54,928 nt of DNA from a virus: the IMG/VR virus record IMGVR_UViG_3300030329_004935, positions 1 through 54,928 of that record. The stretch is one strand, 5' to 3'. Positions 25,462 through 31,681 of this stretch are shown here, in pieces. The notes under the pieces are model-generated. The model made no database searches. It saw nothing but the letters and a program-made list of their open reading frames with translations, and was not told where the DNA came from. Every line of letters starts with the position of its first letter. The stretch's first letter is position 1. The position numbers were made by a program, and so were the translations under genes.

Positions 25462-25611
25462 TTAATACTGCCTACCTCTATTGCTACGCTTCATTGCACC
25501 AGGTACATTAGGAGTACCTTTGTCAATTATTTTATTCTTCTTTGCTCTTTTCATACATGCTGCTCTTGCAGCAGGATCTTTTATATTCGCACATCCTTTT
25601 CCTCGCGCCAT
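25462..25611 (-). CDS. Small basic protein, 49 aa
   Basis: The start chosen is ATG 25611 (MARGKGCANIKD), with AAGGAAGG upstream. It is rich in Lys/Arg/Ala with two Cys (GCAN, AACM) and a basic tail (KRSNRGRQY). DNA or RNA binding is plausible. It ends seven bases before the small-terminase start. Confidence 0.55.
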   Translation of the reverse strand: MARGKGCANIKDPAARAACMKRAKKNKIIDKGTPNVPGAMKRSNRGRQY

Positions 25612-25736
25612 ATTATTGCCCTTCCTTATATTTAGATCTACCATCTCTATATTGCCCTTTACTCATATCAGATTTATCGTGCTTTTCCCCAACTGGGTGC
25701 CTCTCACCTGAATATGGTCATATATGATATTCTTCT

Positions 25737-25901
25737 TTATTTTTTGTCATCATCCATCCTTTTAAATTGAGTCATAGGCTGTGTTCCTTTTGATCTAATA
25801 CGCCACGCCTTTAACTCTGCTGCTACGTCTAACTCAACATCATCCTTAAACTTTCTCATTGTAGGCATTATTTCTCTTACAGTGGGTTGCTTAAGTCTCA
25901 T
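25737..25901 (-). CDS. Small charged protein, 54 aa
   Basis: The start chosen is ATG 25901 (MRLKQPTVREIMP), four bases after the preceding stop; the longer frame would need a TTG and run through a poly-Lys tract. Mixed charge, with no membrane segment and no known motif. The 125 bases after it (25612-25736) hold no clear gene. Confidence 0.45.
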   Translation of the reverse strand: MRLKQPTVREIMPTMRKFKDDVELDVAAELKAWRIRSKGTQPMTQFKRMDDDKK

Positions 25902-25905
25902 TTTA

Positions 25906-26115
25906 CTATTTTTCTTTTTTTTCAATTTTTTTCCTTTGCTTCTTTTCAGGATTATCAATCTGATTATTGATTACCTTAGTTAGTGAATTAAATTGATTTT
26001 TAAAATCACCCATTTCAGTATCAAGCCTAAATTTTAAAACTTTAATCTCTTCATTAAGCTCTTCAAACTTTTTATCTATCTTTTCATTTAAACTGTAACC
26101 ATCTAAACTTGGCAT
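25906..26115 (-). CDS. Short coiled-coil protein, 69 aa
   Basis: Residues ~10-45 follow a heptad pattern (IDKKFEELNEEIKVLKFRL), ending in a Lys/Glu-rich tail. The start at 26115 has GGAGA upstream. It is probably an oligomerising small structural or assembly protein. Confidence 0.55.
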   Translation of the reverse strand: MPSLDGYSLNEKIDKKFEELNEEIKVLKFRLDTEMGDFKNQFNSLTKVINNQIDNPEKKQRKKIEKKEK

Positions 26116-26130
26116 ATTCTCTCCTTTTTT

Positions 26131-26568
26131 TTACTGAATGTATGGCGAATCATCATGACTAGCCGCGTTTATTAAAGTATTTAAATTTTCTTGTTTCCCA
26201 ATCCATTCCTGCCAGACGTCATGAGGTATATCTTTTGGAGTATTCATTATATAATAACTACGATACGCTGCATTCTTTACTGTATTAGGCATATCTTCAG
26301 ATGTTTCAATCATATCATGAAAAGCATTAGGTGATAATTCCCAAGGATTAGCAGTTTGACCCACCCATCTATATTGTGTATTATCCATTCCATATCCTTG
26401 AGATGGATCTAAAATATTATACAATGCCTCAGCAGCAATAGCATGTGCATCAGTTGGAAACACTGTTTTTGCTTTATCTGCTATAGTGAATAGGTTTTGT
26501 GCATCAGCAATATCAGCTTCCGATACGCTTATCATACTTTGAAATGCTTCTTTATCAACTTTGTCCAT
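26131..26568 (-). CDS. Hypothetical helical protein, 145 aa
   Basis: This acidic, mostly helical protein has a Trp/Tyr-rich centre (YRWVGQTANPWELSP) and HDVWQEWIGKQ near the C-terminus. There is no metal-binding or nucleotide-binding motif. The ATG follows AGGAGA. The order in the operon (before the small terminase) is compatible with a minor virion or DNA-packaging protein. Confidence 0.6.
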   Translation of the reverse strand: MDKVDKEAFQSMISVSEADIADAQNLFTIADKAKTVFPTDAHAIAAEALYNILDPSQGYGMDNTQYRWVGQTANPWELSPNAFHDMIETSEDMPNTVKNAAYRSYYIMNTPKDIPHDVWQEWIGKQENLNTLINAASHDDSPYIQ

Positions 26569-26577
26569 AAATTCTCC

Positions 26578-27144
26578 TTACTTCTTTTTATGAGTGCCCC
26601 ATTCATTAGGATCAAAATAACCTGTGGGTGCGATATACTCAAAACTGGTACCCATTAAATCCTTTCTAGTCCGTGTAACTTTTCCTTTTACATCTTTACG
26701 ATTATCATGCCTTCCAAAACCAAGTTGGTTTAATGCATCACTTAGCTTGCCTTTCTGCACACGTTCGAGAAAGTTCTTATTCCAGGTTGTCAGGTCTTCT
26801 GGGAGAGGCATTAATAGATTCTCAAAGTCTTTTGGGTAAAGTCTCCCATGCTTCTCCCACGATTCTAGATTTCCTCGTAACTCTGCGCTATATTTATTAG
26901 CACTCTGCACCCATTCTAATACCTCTGGCTGTTGAATAAAAAGATTGGCAATCTCCTCTTGGCTGTAATTGTTTCTTAAATATGTCACTATTTCTTTCTG
27001 ATCTGTTCGTATCGGTGCATCTTTCCAATCCTGTCTCGTCATAGTCTTAAGAGTATCCATTACATTTTCATTATGTATAATGATTTTTTCATCTACATCC
27101 TTAACCTTATCAAAAACACCTCCCCATAAATCAAATTTACCCAT
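26578..27144 (-). CDS. Hypothetical protein, 188 aa
   Basis: The start chosen is ATG 27144 (MGKFDLWGG), with GGAGG nine bases upstream. It overlaps the preceding coiled-coil gene by 8 bases. Mixed helical, with a basic segment near residues 145-165 (RHDNRKDVKGKVTRTRKDL) and an aromatic C-terminus. No domain was recognised. Confidence 0.6.
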   Translation of the reverse strand: MGKFDLWGGVFDKVKDVDEKIIIHNENVMDTLKTMTRQDWKDAPIRTDQKEIVTYLRNNYSQEEIANLFIQQPEVLEWVQSANKYSAELRGNLESWEKHGRLYPKDFENLLMPLPEDLTTWNKNFLERVQKGKLSDALNQLGFGRHDNRKDVKGKVTRTRKDLMGTSFEYIAPTGYFDPNEWGTHKKK

Positions 27145-27280
27145 CGTTAACATCCTCCGAATTATCTTTTATATCATTTATATGCGCATTTAACTTAGCT
27201 ATCTCTTCTTCTAAGAAGCTAAGTTTATATGCTAAATCAGCAATATCATTACCTAATCGTGTTACTGTTTCTTCTAACAT
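27137..27280 (-). CDS. Short coiled-coil protein, 47 aa
   Basis: The frame MLEETVTRLGNDIADLAYKL continues in heptads for ~38 residues, then ends in an Asp/Asn-rich tail. Its ATG overlaps the preceding stop as TAATG, and its end contains the GGAGG used by the next gene. Both couplings support translation. Confidence 0.6.
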   Translation of the reverse strand: MLEETVTRLGNDIADLAYKLSFLEEEIAKLNAHINDIKDNSEDVNDG

Positions 27281-27777
27281 TATACACTAGCTATAAATAC
27301 TTCTACATCCACATTATTTGAACCTGGATCTATAAGTATACTTTCTAAATCATGCAATGTTGTTTGAACGCTACCATCTGCATCATATACTGCAATGGAA
27401 TCATGACCTGTTCCCATTATCAAACTTTGTCCAGCAGCTAATAATATAGTAGCAGTCTCATTTACAGCACTAGCACCACTACCACTTTCAGTAGTGTCTA
27501 TCTGTAAATTAACATTAACTGATTCAGTATCATCTAAATTAGTTACTCTAATATACTTTGTATCAGCAATATCTAAACTTGAGTCAGTTATGTCTACCTG
27601 TGCTCCAAATCTTGCAACTGTAGTGTCTACCCCTGCTATGCATGTTACTATTCTTTTATAAACTTCATTTATAGAGGCAATAGTAAATGTATTGCTACTT
27701 CCTTGATTTTGACCATTAAGGCTAATGGTCTCTGTTAATTTAACCGTCATTGTTGCGGCCGTTATTGTACTTGCCAT
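27280..27777 (-). CDS. Beta-rich virion-like protein, 165 aa
   Basis: This is a Thr/Ser/Val-rich all-beta protein with regular strands (TMTVKLTETISLNG, YIRVTNLDDTESVNV, LLAAGQSLIMG). The AGQS block and overall pattern recall the 128-residue product at 19065-19451. It stands among the first genes of the leftward arm, well before the capsid block. It may be a surface or decoration protein. Confidence 0.55.
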   Translation of the reverse strand: MASTITAATMTVKLTETISLNGQNQGSSNTFTIASINEVYKRIVTCIAGVDTTVARFGAQVDITDSSLDIADTKYIRVTNLDDTESVNVNLQIDTTESGSGASAVNETATILLAAGQSLIMGTGHDSIAVYDADGSVQTTLHDLESILIDPGSNNVDVEVFIASV

Positions 27778-27814
27778 AGAACTTCTCCTATACTATTTAT
27801 ATCACTCTGGTAAC

Positions 27815-27831
27815 AAATCACGAAGTGATTT
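27815..27831 (-). terminator. Short hairpin after the 67-residue gene, weak terminator
   Basis: AAATCAC (27815-27821) pairs perfectly with GTGATTT (27825-27831) around a 3-base loop, right after the stop at 27833 in the leftward direction. The following T-tract is short, so termination would be partial. Confidence 0.35.
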
Positions 27832-27832
27832 A

Positions 27833-28036
27833 TTAAGATTCTCCAATCTCTCCATCATATAATTCTTTCAAAATCTGTACACTCTCTTTATCCCAATAGT
27901 CATTATCATTAACTTCTTTTACAATCTGAGTAGCTTTCTCAAGGTCATCCTTATCTAGAATTTCCTCTTGTATGTATTCAACTTCTTCAGTATCCTCATT
28001 ATACTCTATAGATAATACATATACTTTCCTACTCAT
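27833..28036 (-). CDS. Small acidic protein, 67 aa
   Basis: Strand-forming N-terminus (KVYVLSIEYNED), then an acidic helix (DDLEKATQIVKEV) and DYWDKESVQILKELY. The net charge is strongly negative, as in small regulators or DNA-mimic-like proteins, though no family is recognised. GGAGG is present upstream of ATG 28036. A hairpin follows its stop. Confidence 0.6.
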   Translation of the reverse strand: MSRKVYVLSIEYNEDTEEVEYIQEEILDKDDLEKATQIVKEVNDNDYWDKESVQILKELYDGEIGES

Positions 28037-28176
28037 ATCATCACCTCCTTATTCATTAAAGATAACCCTCACTATATTACTAACTTTATATTAAATAATC
28101 AATAGTTTTTTTGTAGAGCTAAGTTACTGATTTTATTGAACTTACTATTTTAATATTTTAAAGAACTAAAACTCAA

Positions 28177-28311
28177 TTACTTATCCAAAGGCTCTTCATG
28201 TCTTTTTTGCTGTTTATGTGAGTGACCTATATTCTCACTAATATCAAATCTATTAATCGCTTTACCTGCTTTTAATAACATCAATATAACTATAAGCAGG
28301 ACGTAACGCAT
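28177..28311 (-). CDS. Small membrane protein, 44 aa
   Basis: An ATG at 28311 overlaps the stop of the 30-residue gene as TAATG. Residues 2-13 (RYVLLIVILMLL) form a hydrophobic helix, then KAGKAINRF and a basic, His-rich tail (GHSHKQQKRHEEP). The stop-start overlap supports expression. It could be a membrane-associated takeover peptide. Confidence 0.5.
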   Translation of the reverse strand: MRYVLLIVILMLLKAGKAINRFDISENIGHSHKQQKRHEEPLDK

Positions 28312-28403
28312 TACTCATCAATACTCATATATGCTCCCCATATAAGTAAAGCAATAATAAAAATTAATAAACCATACAATTCTTCTACTAACATAACCTC
28401 CAT
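28311..28403 (-). CDS. Small membrane protein at the head of the leftward arm, 30 aa
   Basis: ATG 28403 is preceded by AGGGGG. Residues ~11-26 (GLLIFIIALLIWGAY) are a membrane helix. It lies about 18 bases downstream of the start expected from the promoter at 28428-28456, so it is the first gene of the leftward transcript. Confidence 0.5.
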   Translation of the reverse strand: MEVMLVEELYGLLIFIIALLIWGAYMSIDE

Positions 28404-28427
28404 AATAAGGCCCCCTTTTTATATCAT

Positions 28428-28456
28428 AATATACAACAAAAAAGGTTAACTTTCAA
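28428..28456 (-). promoter_or_regulatory. Leftward sigma70-like promoter
   Basis: On the minus strand TTGAAA (28456-28451) and TATATT (28433-28428) are separated by 17 bases, close to consensus. The predicted start is near 28421, just before the first leftward gene. It probably serves the small genes and possibly the long late transcript. Confidence 0.5.
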
Positions 28457-28478
28457 AAATTATAGCATTTTAGTGTGT

Positions 28479-28500
28479 GGTGTTTCATTAATGATACACC
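28479..28500. promoter_or_regulatory. Near-perfect palindrome, candidate operator
   Basis: A 22-base inverted repeat has GGTGT at 28479 and ACACC ending at 28500, with TCA/TGA inner arms. It sits between the two divergent arms. This is typical of a dimeric repressor or activator site, but no matching regulator gene was recognised. Confidence 0.4.
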
Positions 28501-28518
28501 CGCTATGCTGGGTTTTTT
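28499..28518 (+). terminator. Terminator-like hairpin in the divergent region
   Basis: CCCGC (28499-28503) pairs with GC-GGG (28507-28512, bulged T) and is followed by six T. On the plus strand this is a compact intrinsic-terminator shape, 70 bases before the first rightward gene. It could act as an attenuator or insulate the arms. Confidence 0.45.
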
Positions 28519-28539
28519 GTAATACAATTTAGGTTATTT

Positions 28540-28567
28540 TTGATTTAGATTCTTTTTGAGTTATTAA
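28540..28567 (+). promoter_or_regulatory. Candidate rightward early promoter
   Basis: TTGATT (28540-28545), 16 bases, then TATTAA (28562-28567) upstream of the first rightward gene at 28588. The match to consensus is only fair, and the implied start lies close to the ribosome binding site. Confidence 0.3.
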
Positions 28568-28587
28568 TTAATAAAGTAAAGGATATT

Positions 28588-28848
28588 ATGAATAGATATG
28601 ATAAGTCGCAACTAATGCGCAACCTTAATAGGTCTAATGACATTGAAGTTTCTAAAGGAACTAAGGAAGCTTTGGAGTCTACTGCTATTATGCATTTAAG
28701 AGCTGGTAATCTGACTGAGTTTGCAATGTGTATGACAACGATTGCTAAGATTGACACTGTGAATACATTGAATGATAAAATAGATTCTACAGATGCTAAG
28801 CTTAATAAATTAATTGCTGGACTTGGTGGTGATACTACTGCAGATTAA
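28588..28848 (+). CDS. First rightward early protein, 86 aa
   Basis: This helical, charged protein (MNRYDKSQLMRNLNRSNDI) ends in a Gly/Ala/Asp tail. An AAAGGA lies upstream of the ATG. There is no membrane segment or recognisable domain. A GGGGAG hairpin follows at 28856, so this gene may have its own short transcript, as expected for an immediate-early host-takeover protein. Confidence 0.6.
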   Translation: MNRYDKSQLMRNLNRSNDIEVSKGTKEALESTAIMHLRAGNLTEFAMCMTTIAKIDTVNTLNDKIDSTDAKLNKLIAGLGGDTTAD

Positions 28849-28855
28849 TAGTAAT

Positions 28856-28880
28856 GGGGAGTTAATTCTCCCCTTTATTA
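28856..28880 (+). terminator. Hairpin after the first early gene
   Basis: GGGGAG (28856-28861) pairs with CTCCCC (28868-28873) around a 6-base loop and is followed by TTTATTAT. The shape is intrinsic-terminator-like with a modest T-tract. Confidence 0.55.
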
Positions 28881-28917
28881 TATATATTATACTTATTATT
28901 TACTATTTGGTTGTGAT

Positions 28918-28946
28918 TTGCATTGTGATAAGCACTAAGCTATACA
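28918..28946 (+). promoter_or_regulatory. Candidate rightward promoter
   Basis: TTGCAT (28918-28923) and TATACA (28941-28946) are spaced by 17 bases, after the hairpin at 28856 and 56 bases before the next gene. The same TTGCAT -35 occurs in the candidate promoter at 2287-2316. Confidence 0.35.
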
Positions 28947-29001
28947 CACACATGATGCACATGATATTTATAATACACTTATATTACACACAAGGAGTGA
29001 T

Positions 29002-29199
29002 ATGATTAGTGAAATGATTGATAGAATACTACCTTATTGGCACAATATATTCAATGCTGATAGGTGGTGTCCAAAAGAAGATAGAGCCTTTTATAAGCTA
29101 TATTTATGGTTTGTCTTTTTAATTACTTGGGTGCTAATTGGTACATATTTGTATGATGAAGAGTTATTGCAAATATTCTTTTGGCCTCTACATTTATAA
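29002..29199 (+). CDS. Small membrane protein, 65 aa
   Basis: The N-terminal 30 residues are polar with WHNIFNADRW. Residues ~33-50 (LYLWFVFLITWVLIG) are one membrane helix, and the tail LLQIFFWPLHL is hydrophobic. AAGGAG is upstream of the ATG. Early membrane proteins of this size often mediate superinfection exclusion, but that is only a suggestion. Confidence 0.6.
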   Translation: MISEMIDRILPYWHNIFNADRWCPKEDRAFYKLYLWFVFLITWVLIGTYLYDEELLQIFFWPLHL

Positions 29200-29217
29200 T
29201 AACAACTGGGAGATAAT

Positions 29218-29769
29218 ATGACTAAGAAGTCAACTAAAAAGGTAAAGGCAGCCTTAAAGAATATGCCTATGATGAAAACACCTGAAGGATTTACTGATAG
29301 GCTCAACAAAAAGATAGCTGAGCTTGATAGACCTGAATGGGATCAAGTAGATTTTGATTGTGAAGGCGGTGTTTATATTGGTAATGGCGTTCATGCTACA
29401 TCTTTAGGATGGTCTGTATGGATGAGTATATTATGGATTATATTATCAATGCCTTTATGGTTAGGTGTATGGAATAGTTTTAATAGTGATACTGATATGA
29501 TAGATGATACATCTTTAGTTCCAGCTCCAATAGAAGATATACAGGTAGCCCCTGTCATATTGTCACCTGTTGACAGTACATCGACAGGTGTATTGGAGGT
29601 AATTGAAGAGCCTATTGGTGATAGCTCATTTATATGGGAGGAAACCAATACATTTGATGAGGCTTTTAGATTAGCTAGGATGTATTTAGGGCCAAATGAG
29701 ATATTTACATGGAATGGTAATGACTATCATACATTGTATGTTGAAGAGGTAAGTTTATATAATAATTAG
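29218..29769 (+). CDS. Membrane protein with C-terminal Bacteroidota-type module, 183 aa
   Basis: Residues 1-50 are basic and then acidic. Residues ~61-85 (WSVWMSILWIILSM) form one membrane helix. A Pro/Val/Asp-rich linker (95-140) follows, with VPAPIEDIQVAPV. The last ~35 residues (FDEAFRLARMYLGPNEIFTWNGNDY, split here as FDEAFRLAR and FTWNGNDYHT) match a short module I associate with Bacteroidota proteins. An inverted repeat, CACCTGT/ACAGGTG, lies inside the linker codons. Its stop lies within RNA element A. Confidence 0.65.
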   Translation: MTKKSTKKVKAALKNMPMMKTPEGFTDRLNKKIAELDRPEWDQVDFDCEGGVYIGNGVHATSLGWSVWMSILWIILSMPLWLGVWNSFNSDTDMIDDTSLVPAPIEDIQVAPVILSPVDSTSTGVLEVIEEPIGDSSFIWEETNTFDEAFRLARMYLGPNEIFTWNGNDYHTLYVEEVSLYNN

Positions 29770-29930
29770 TGAGCGATTGCAATGTGGTCAACAATGTTGA
29801 AGGTCGTAGGAGTATGTATGCAAAGACATATGTAGGCCTATTGGCTTGAATTGGGGGCCACATCACTAACAACATGTGACGTAAAGGTCTTGAAGAGATA
29901 TAAGATGAAGTCACACATCTTTCTCTTCAT
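29766..29930 (+). ncRNA. Structured RNA element A, multi-stem with possible pseudoknot
   Basis: The 182-base gap before the 60-residue gene folds on paper. TTAGTG (29766-29771) pairs with CACTAA (29864-29869), stacked on ATGTGGTC (29782-29789) with GGCCACAT (29856-29863), enclosing smaller hairpins. A second hairpin pairs GAAGAGA (29892-29898) with TCTCTTC (29922-29928) and AAGATG (29902-29907) with CATCTT (29916-29921). Its loop GTCACA (29910-29915) is complementary to TGTGAC (29875-29880), giving a pseudoknot or a switch. GGGAG follows. It resembles no known family that I recognise. Confidence 0.5.
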
Positions 29931-29951
29931 AATTTAAAAGGGAGATATAAT

Positions 29952-30134
29952 ATGATACCAGTAGGTAGGCAGGGAATGACACCTGCAGAAATACGTAAGT
30001 TTTATAGAGATCAATTGAAGACATTTGCTAAGATAGGTCTTGGTAATAAAACATTTCATGGTGTAGTAGTGACTAAAACTCTAATCAATGCTACTAAGAG
30101 AAGATTAAAACAATTGAGTGGAGGATTATCATGA
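29952..30134 (+). CDS. Small basic protein, 60 aa
   Basis: Basic helical protein (TPAEIRKFYRDQLKTFAK, ending KRRLKQLSGG), with GGGAG upstream and the stop overlapping the next ATG. It follows RNA element A, so its synthesis may be controlled by that element. No family was recognised. Confidence 0.6.
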   Translation: MIPVGRQGMTPAEIRKFYRDQLKTFAKIGLGNKTFHGVVVTKTLINATKRRLKQLSGGLS

Positions 30135-30268
30135 AAACAGATGTGTTACGATGTAAGGAATGTAAGAATAGTTTTACAGTATTTATTAAAAAGGAATTGT
30201 CTTTTATGACTAAAATGGATGGATTGCCTAATTGTAGACATCATGGGGAGGTTTCAAATGCCAAATAA
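30131..30268 (+). CDS. Small zinc-ribbon-like protein, 45 aa
   Basis: MKTDVLRCKECKNSF has a CxxC pair at 8-11, and NCRHH near residue 35 offers a second Cys/His pair, as in single zinc knuckles. The ATG overlaps the preceding stop by 4 bases (ATGA). Confidence 0.5.
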   Translation: MKTDVLRCKECKNSFTVFIKKELSFMTKMDGLPNCRHHGEVSNAK

Positions 30269-30383
30269 AGCAGCTAAACAGCGTAAAATGGATAGACGTA
30301 AGGCTAATGAAGCTATTAAGAAGCGTAAAAGAGCTATAAAGCTGGCTAAGAAAGCAGCTAGGAAGGAGAATGATGAGTCATAA
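30258..30383 (+). CDS. Very basic small protein, 41 aa
   Basis: About half of the residues are Lys or Arg (KQRKMDRRK, IKKRKRAIKLAKKAARK). GGGGAGG is upstream, and both ends overlap neighbours. It is probably a nucleic-acid-binding peptide. Confidence 0.5.
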   Translation: MPNKAAKQRKMDRRKANEAIKKRKRAIKLAKKAARKENDES

Positions 30384-30549
30384 GATTAATCTTGATGATT
30401 TAAAGCGAGATCTAGGTGATTTAGCTGAAGATATACTGACTCCTCCTGAAAAGCTAGATGTGGTAGATTTATTACAAGATAGACTAGAGATTCATAAGAA
30501 GTTAAGATCTATTATAAATACTTATTTGAATTTTAAGTTTATGAATTAA
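30373..30549 (+). CDS. Small helical protein, 58 aa
   Basis: MSHKINLDDLKRDLGDLAED opens an acidic, amphipathic helix-rich protein. GGAGAATG precedes the start, which overlaps the preceding stop by 11 bases. Function is unknown. Confidence 0.55.
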   Translation: MSHKINLDDLKRDLGDLAEDILTPPEKLDVVDLLQDRLEIHKKLRSIINTYLNFKFMN

Positions 30550-31080
30550 TATAGATTTATGTTGGATATAATAATAGGACAGCCTCGAGCGTAGGACCCG
30601 TGGAGGTTGAGGTAGCTCCTCTCACTATTGTTAGTCCTTAAGTTTGTAAGCCTGTGGACAGAGTTGATGAAGACCTGTGCAGGTAATGACTCAGAGGTTG
30701 TACTCGCATTGTTGGCGAATGTTGGCAATGAACTAATAATCAATGGGGTTAGGTAGATTCTCGTTAGTATATTAATACTAATAAACATAGAAAAGGGTAG
30801 TCTTTTCACTACTATTACACATACTATAATGTATCTCAGCTAGTATGTACTTACAATTATTGTGATGATTTGCACGATGTTGATCCGTCTTAGGTGATAT
30901 GAGTGTAGGATGACAGTCTAACGTAAGGATAGTCGAGCCTCCCAGGCGTATATGAGAGCGGTAATCTTGCAAGCATACCCAAATCTTGCACAAACACATA
31001 ATATATTTAGGGGTGGTGATCAAATTCGGTAGACTTCGTATCTACTTATGCGCATACTGCCCCTATTAAATTAACAAGGG
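30550..31080 (+). ncRNA. Long non-coding gap with many hairpins (element B)
   Basis: No intact gene fits these 531 bases. Stems include AGGAC/GTCCT (30577 and 30634), TTAGTAT/ATACTAA (30764-30781), GAAAAG/CTTTTC around 30790-30807, ACATACTA/TAGTATGT (30819-30826 and 30841-30848) and GCCT/AGGC near 30936, plus a direct repeat AATCTTGCA (about 30963 and 30982). The size is similar to the ornate phage RNAs ROOL and GOLLD, but no membership is claimed. The first ~200 bases also hold protein-like fragments with stops, so decayed coding sequence is an alternative. Confidence 0.4.
31008..31065 (+). ncRNA. Cloverleaf-like element at the end of gap B
   Basis: TAGGGG (31008-31013) pairs with CCCCTA (31060-31065). 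Inside, GTAGA (31029-31033) and TCTAC (31041-31045) form a 5-pair stem with a 7-base loop CTTCGTA, the size of a tRNA anticodon arm with T at loop position 2. Normal D and T arms are absent, and the total is only ~58 bases, so this is not a canonical tRNA. GGGAG of the next gene follows. Confidence 0.4.
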
Positions 31081-31086
31081 AGATTT

Positions 31087-31284
31087 ATGAAATTATATGA
31101 ATTAACTGATAAGGGAAGAGCCTTATTAGCTAAACCAAGGCATCCAGAGCCTACAAACTGGGAACATTGTTGTAGTTGTTGTCCTGTACTTGAAAAAGAT
31201 AAGAACTATTATAAAGATTTGTATCATAATTTAATAGATGATATTTCAAAATCTAAAGTAACAATGGAGGATATCTATGGATAG
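31087..31284 (+). CDS. Cys-cluster small protein, 65 aa
   Basis: Mixed-charge protein with EHCCSCCP at residues 26-33, a possible metal site, between a basic N-terminus (ELTDKGRALLAKPRH) and a helical tail. GGGAG is upstream of the ATG. The stop overlaps the next start. Confidence 0.6.
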   Translation: MKLYELTDKGRALLAKPRHPEPTNWEHCCSCCPVLEKDKNYYKDLYHNLIDDISKSKVTMEDIYG

Positions 31285-31426
31285 TGAATGGTATAGTGTC
31301 TGTTGTGGAGCACCACCAGATGATAGATTTCAATTTGATACATTTATGACTGATGAACCAATTGGAATATGCAGTGAATGTCAGGAACACACACACTTTA
31401 AACATGAGGATGATGAAGATGAGTAA
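31277..31426 (+). CDS. Small zinc-finger protein, 49 aa
   Basis: SVCCGAPP near residue 8 and CSECQEHTHF near residue 32 give the two halves of a Cys/His zinc site seen in small phage proteins. The tail is acidic (HEDDEDE). The ATG has GGAGG upstream. Confidence 0.6.
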   Translation: MDSEWYSVCCGAPPDDRFQFDTFMTDEPIGICSECQEHTHFKHEDDEDE

Positions 31427-31583
31427 AAATATAGAATATATTAATGACGATATTGAAGATGCTTATGATGCATATCAATATATACAAAGAATTGACAATC
31501 GTAATAGAATGTTGGTTAAATGGACTAAATTTGGAGAAGTAATTAAAAAGGGAGATGAGATATGCAAGAAATCATCACAATAA
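31419..31583 (+). CDS. Small helical protein, 54 aa
   Basis: The start chosen is ATG 31419 (MSKNIEYINDD), because GAGG lies nine bases upstream; other in-frame ATGs at 31404-31413 are possible. The protein is helical and rich in Asp/Tyr/Lys. Overlaps on both sides support an operon. Confidence 0.5.
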   Translation: MSKNIEYINDDIEDAYDAYQYIQRIDNRNRMLVKWTKFGEVIKKGDEICKKSSQ

Positions 31584-31672
31584 TACTAACTATCTGTATT
31601 GTGCCTTTAATGATAGGAGTCAATATATTGATGTTCTATATCATTAGAGATATAAGATCAGGTAAAAGATAA
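31562..31672 (+). CDS. Single-helix membrane protein, 36 aa
   Basis: MQEIITIILTICIVPLMIGV continues as a membrane helix up to FYIIRD, then a basic tail (IRSGKR). GGGAG precedes the ATG, which overlaps the previous gene. Confidence 0.5.
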   Translation: MQEIITIILTICIVPLMIGVNILMFYIIRDIRSGKR

Positions 31673-31681
31673 GGGAGAAGT

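Noticed and set aside
25612-25736. Small leftward gene in the gap between two small basic genes
   Set aside because: A protein-like frame (GERHPVGEKHDKSD) has no usable start before ATG-SKGQY, leaving only 17 codons.
30600-30790. Stop-codon recoding (TAG read through) in gap B
   Set aside because: Frames here are short, and TAG ends several clear genes elsewhere (for example at 40731, 54638 and 9442).
30546-30809. Leftward frame of 87 codons in gap B
   Set aside because: Antisense in a rightward operon, no ribosome binding site, and no domain pattern.
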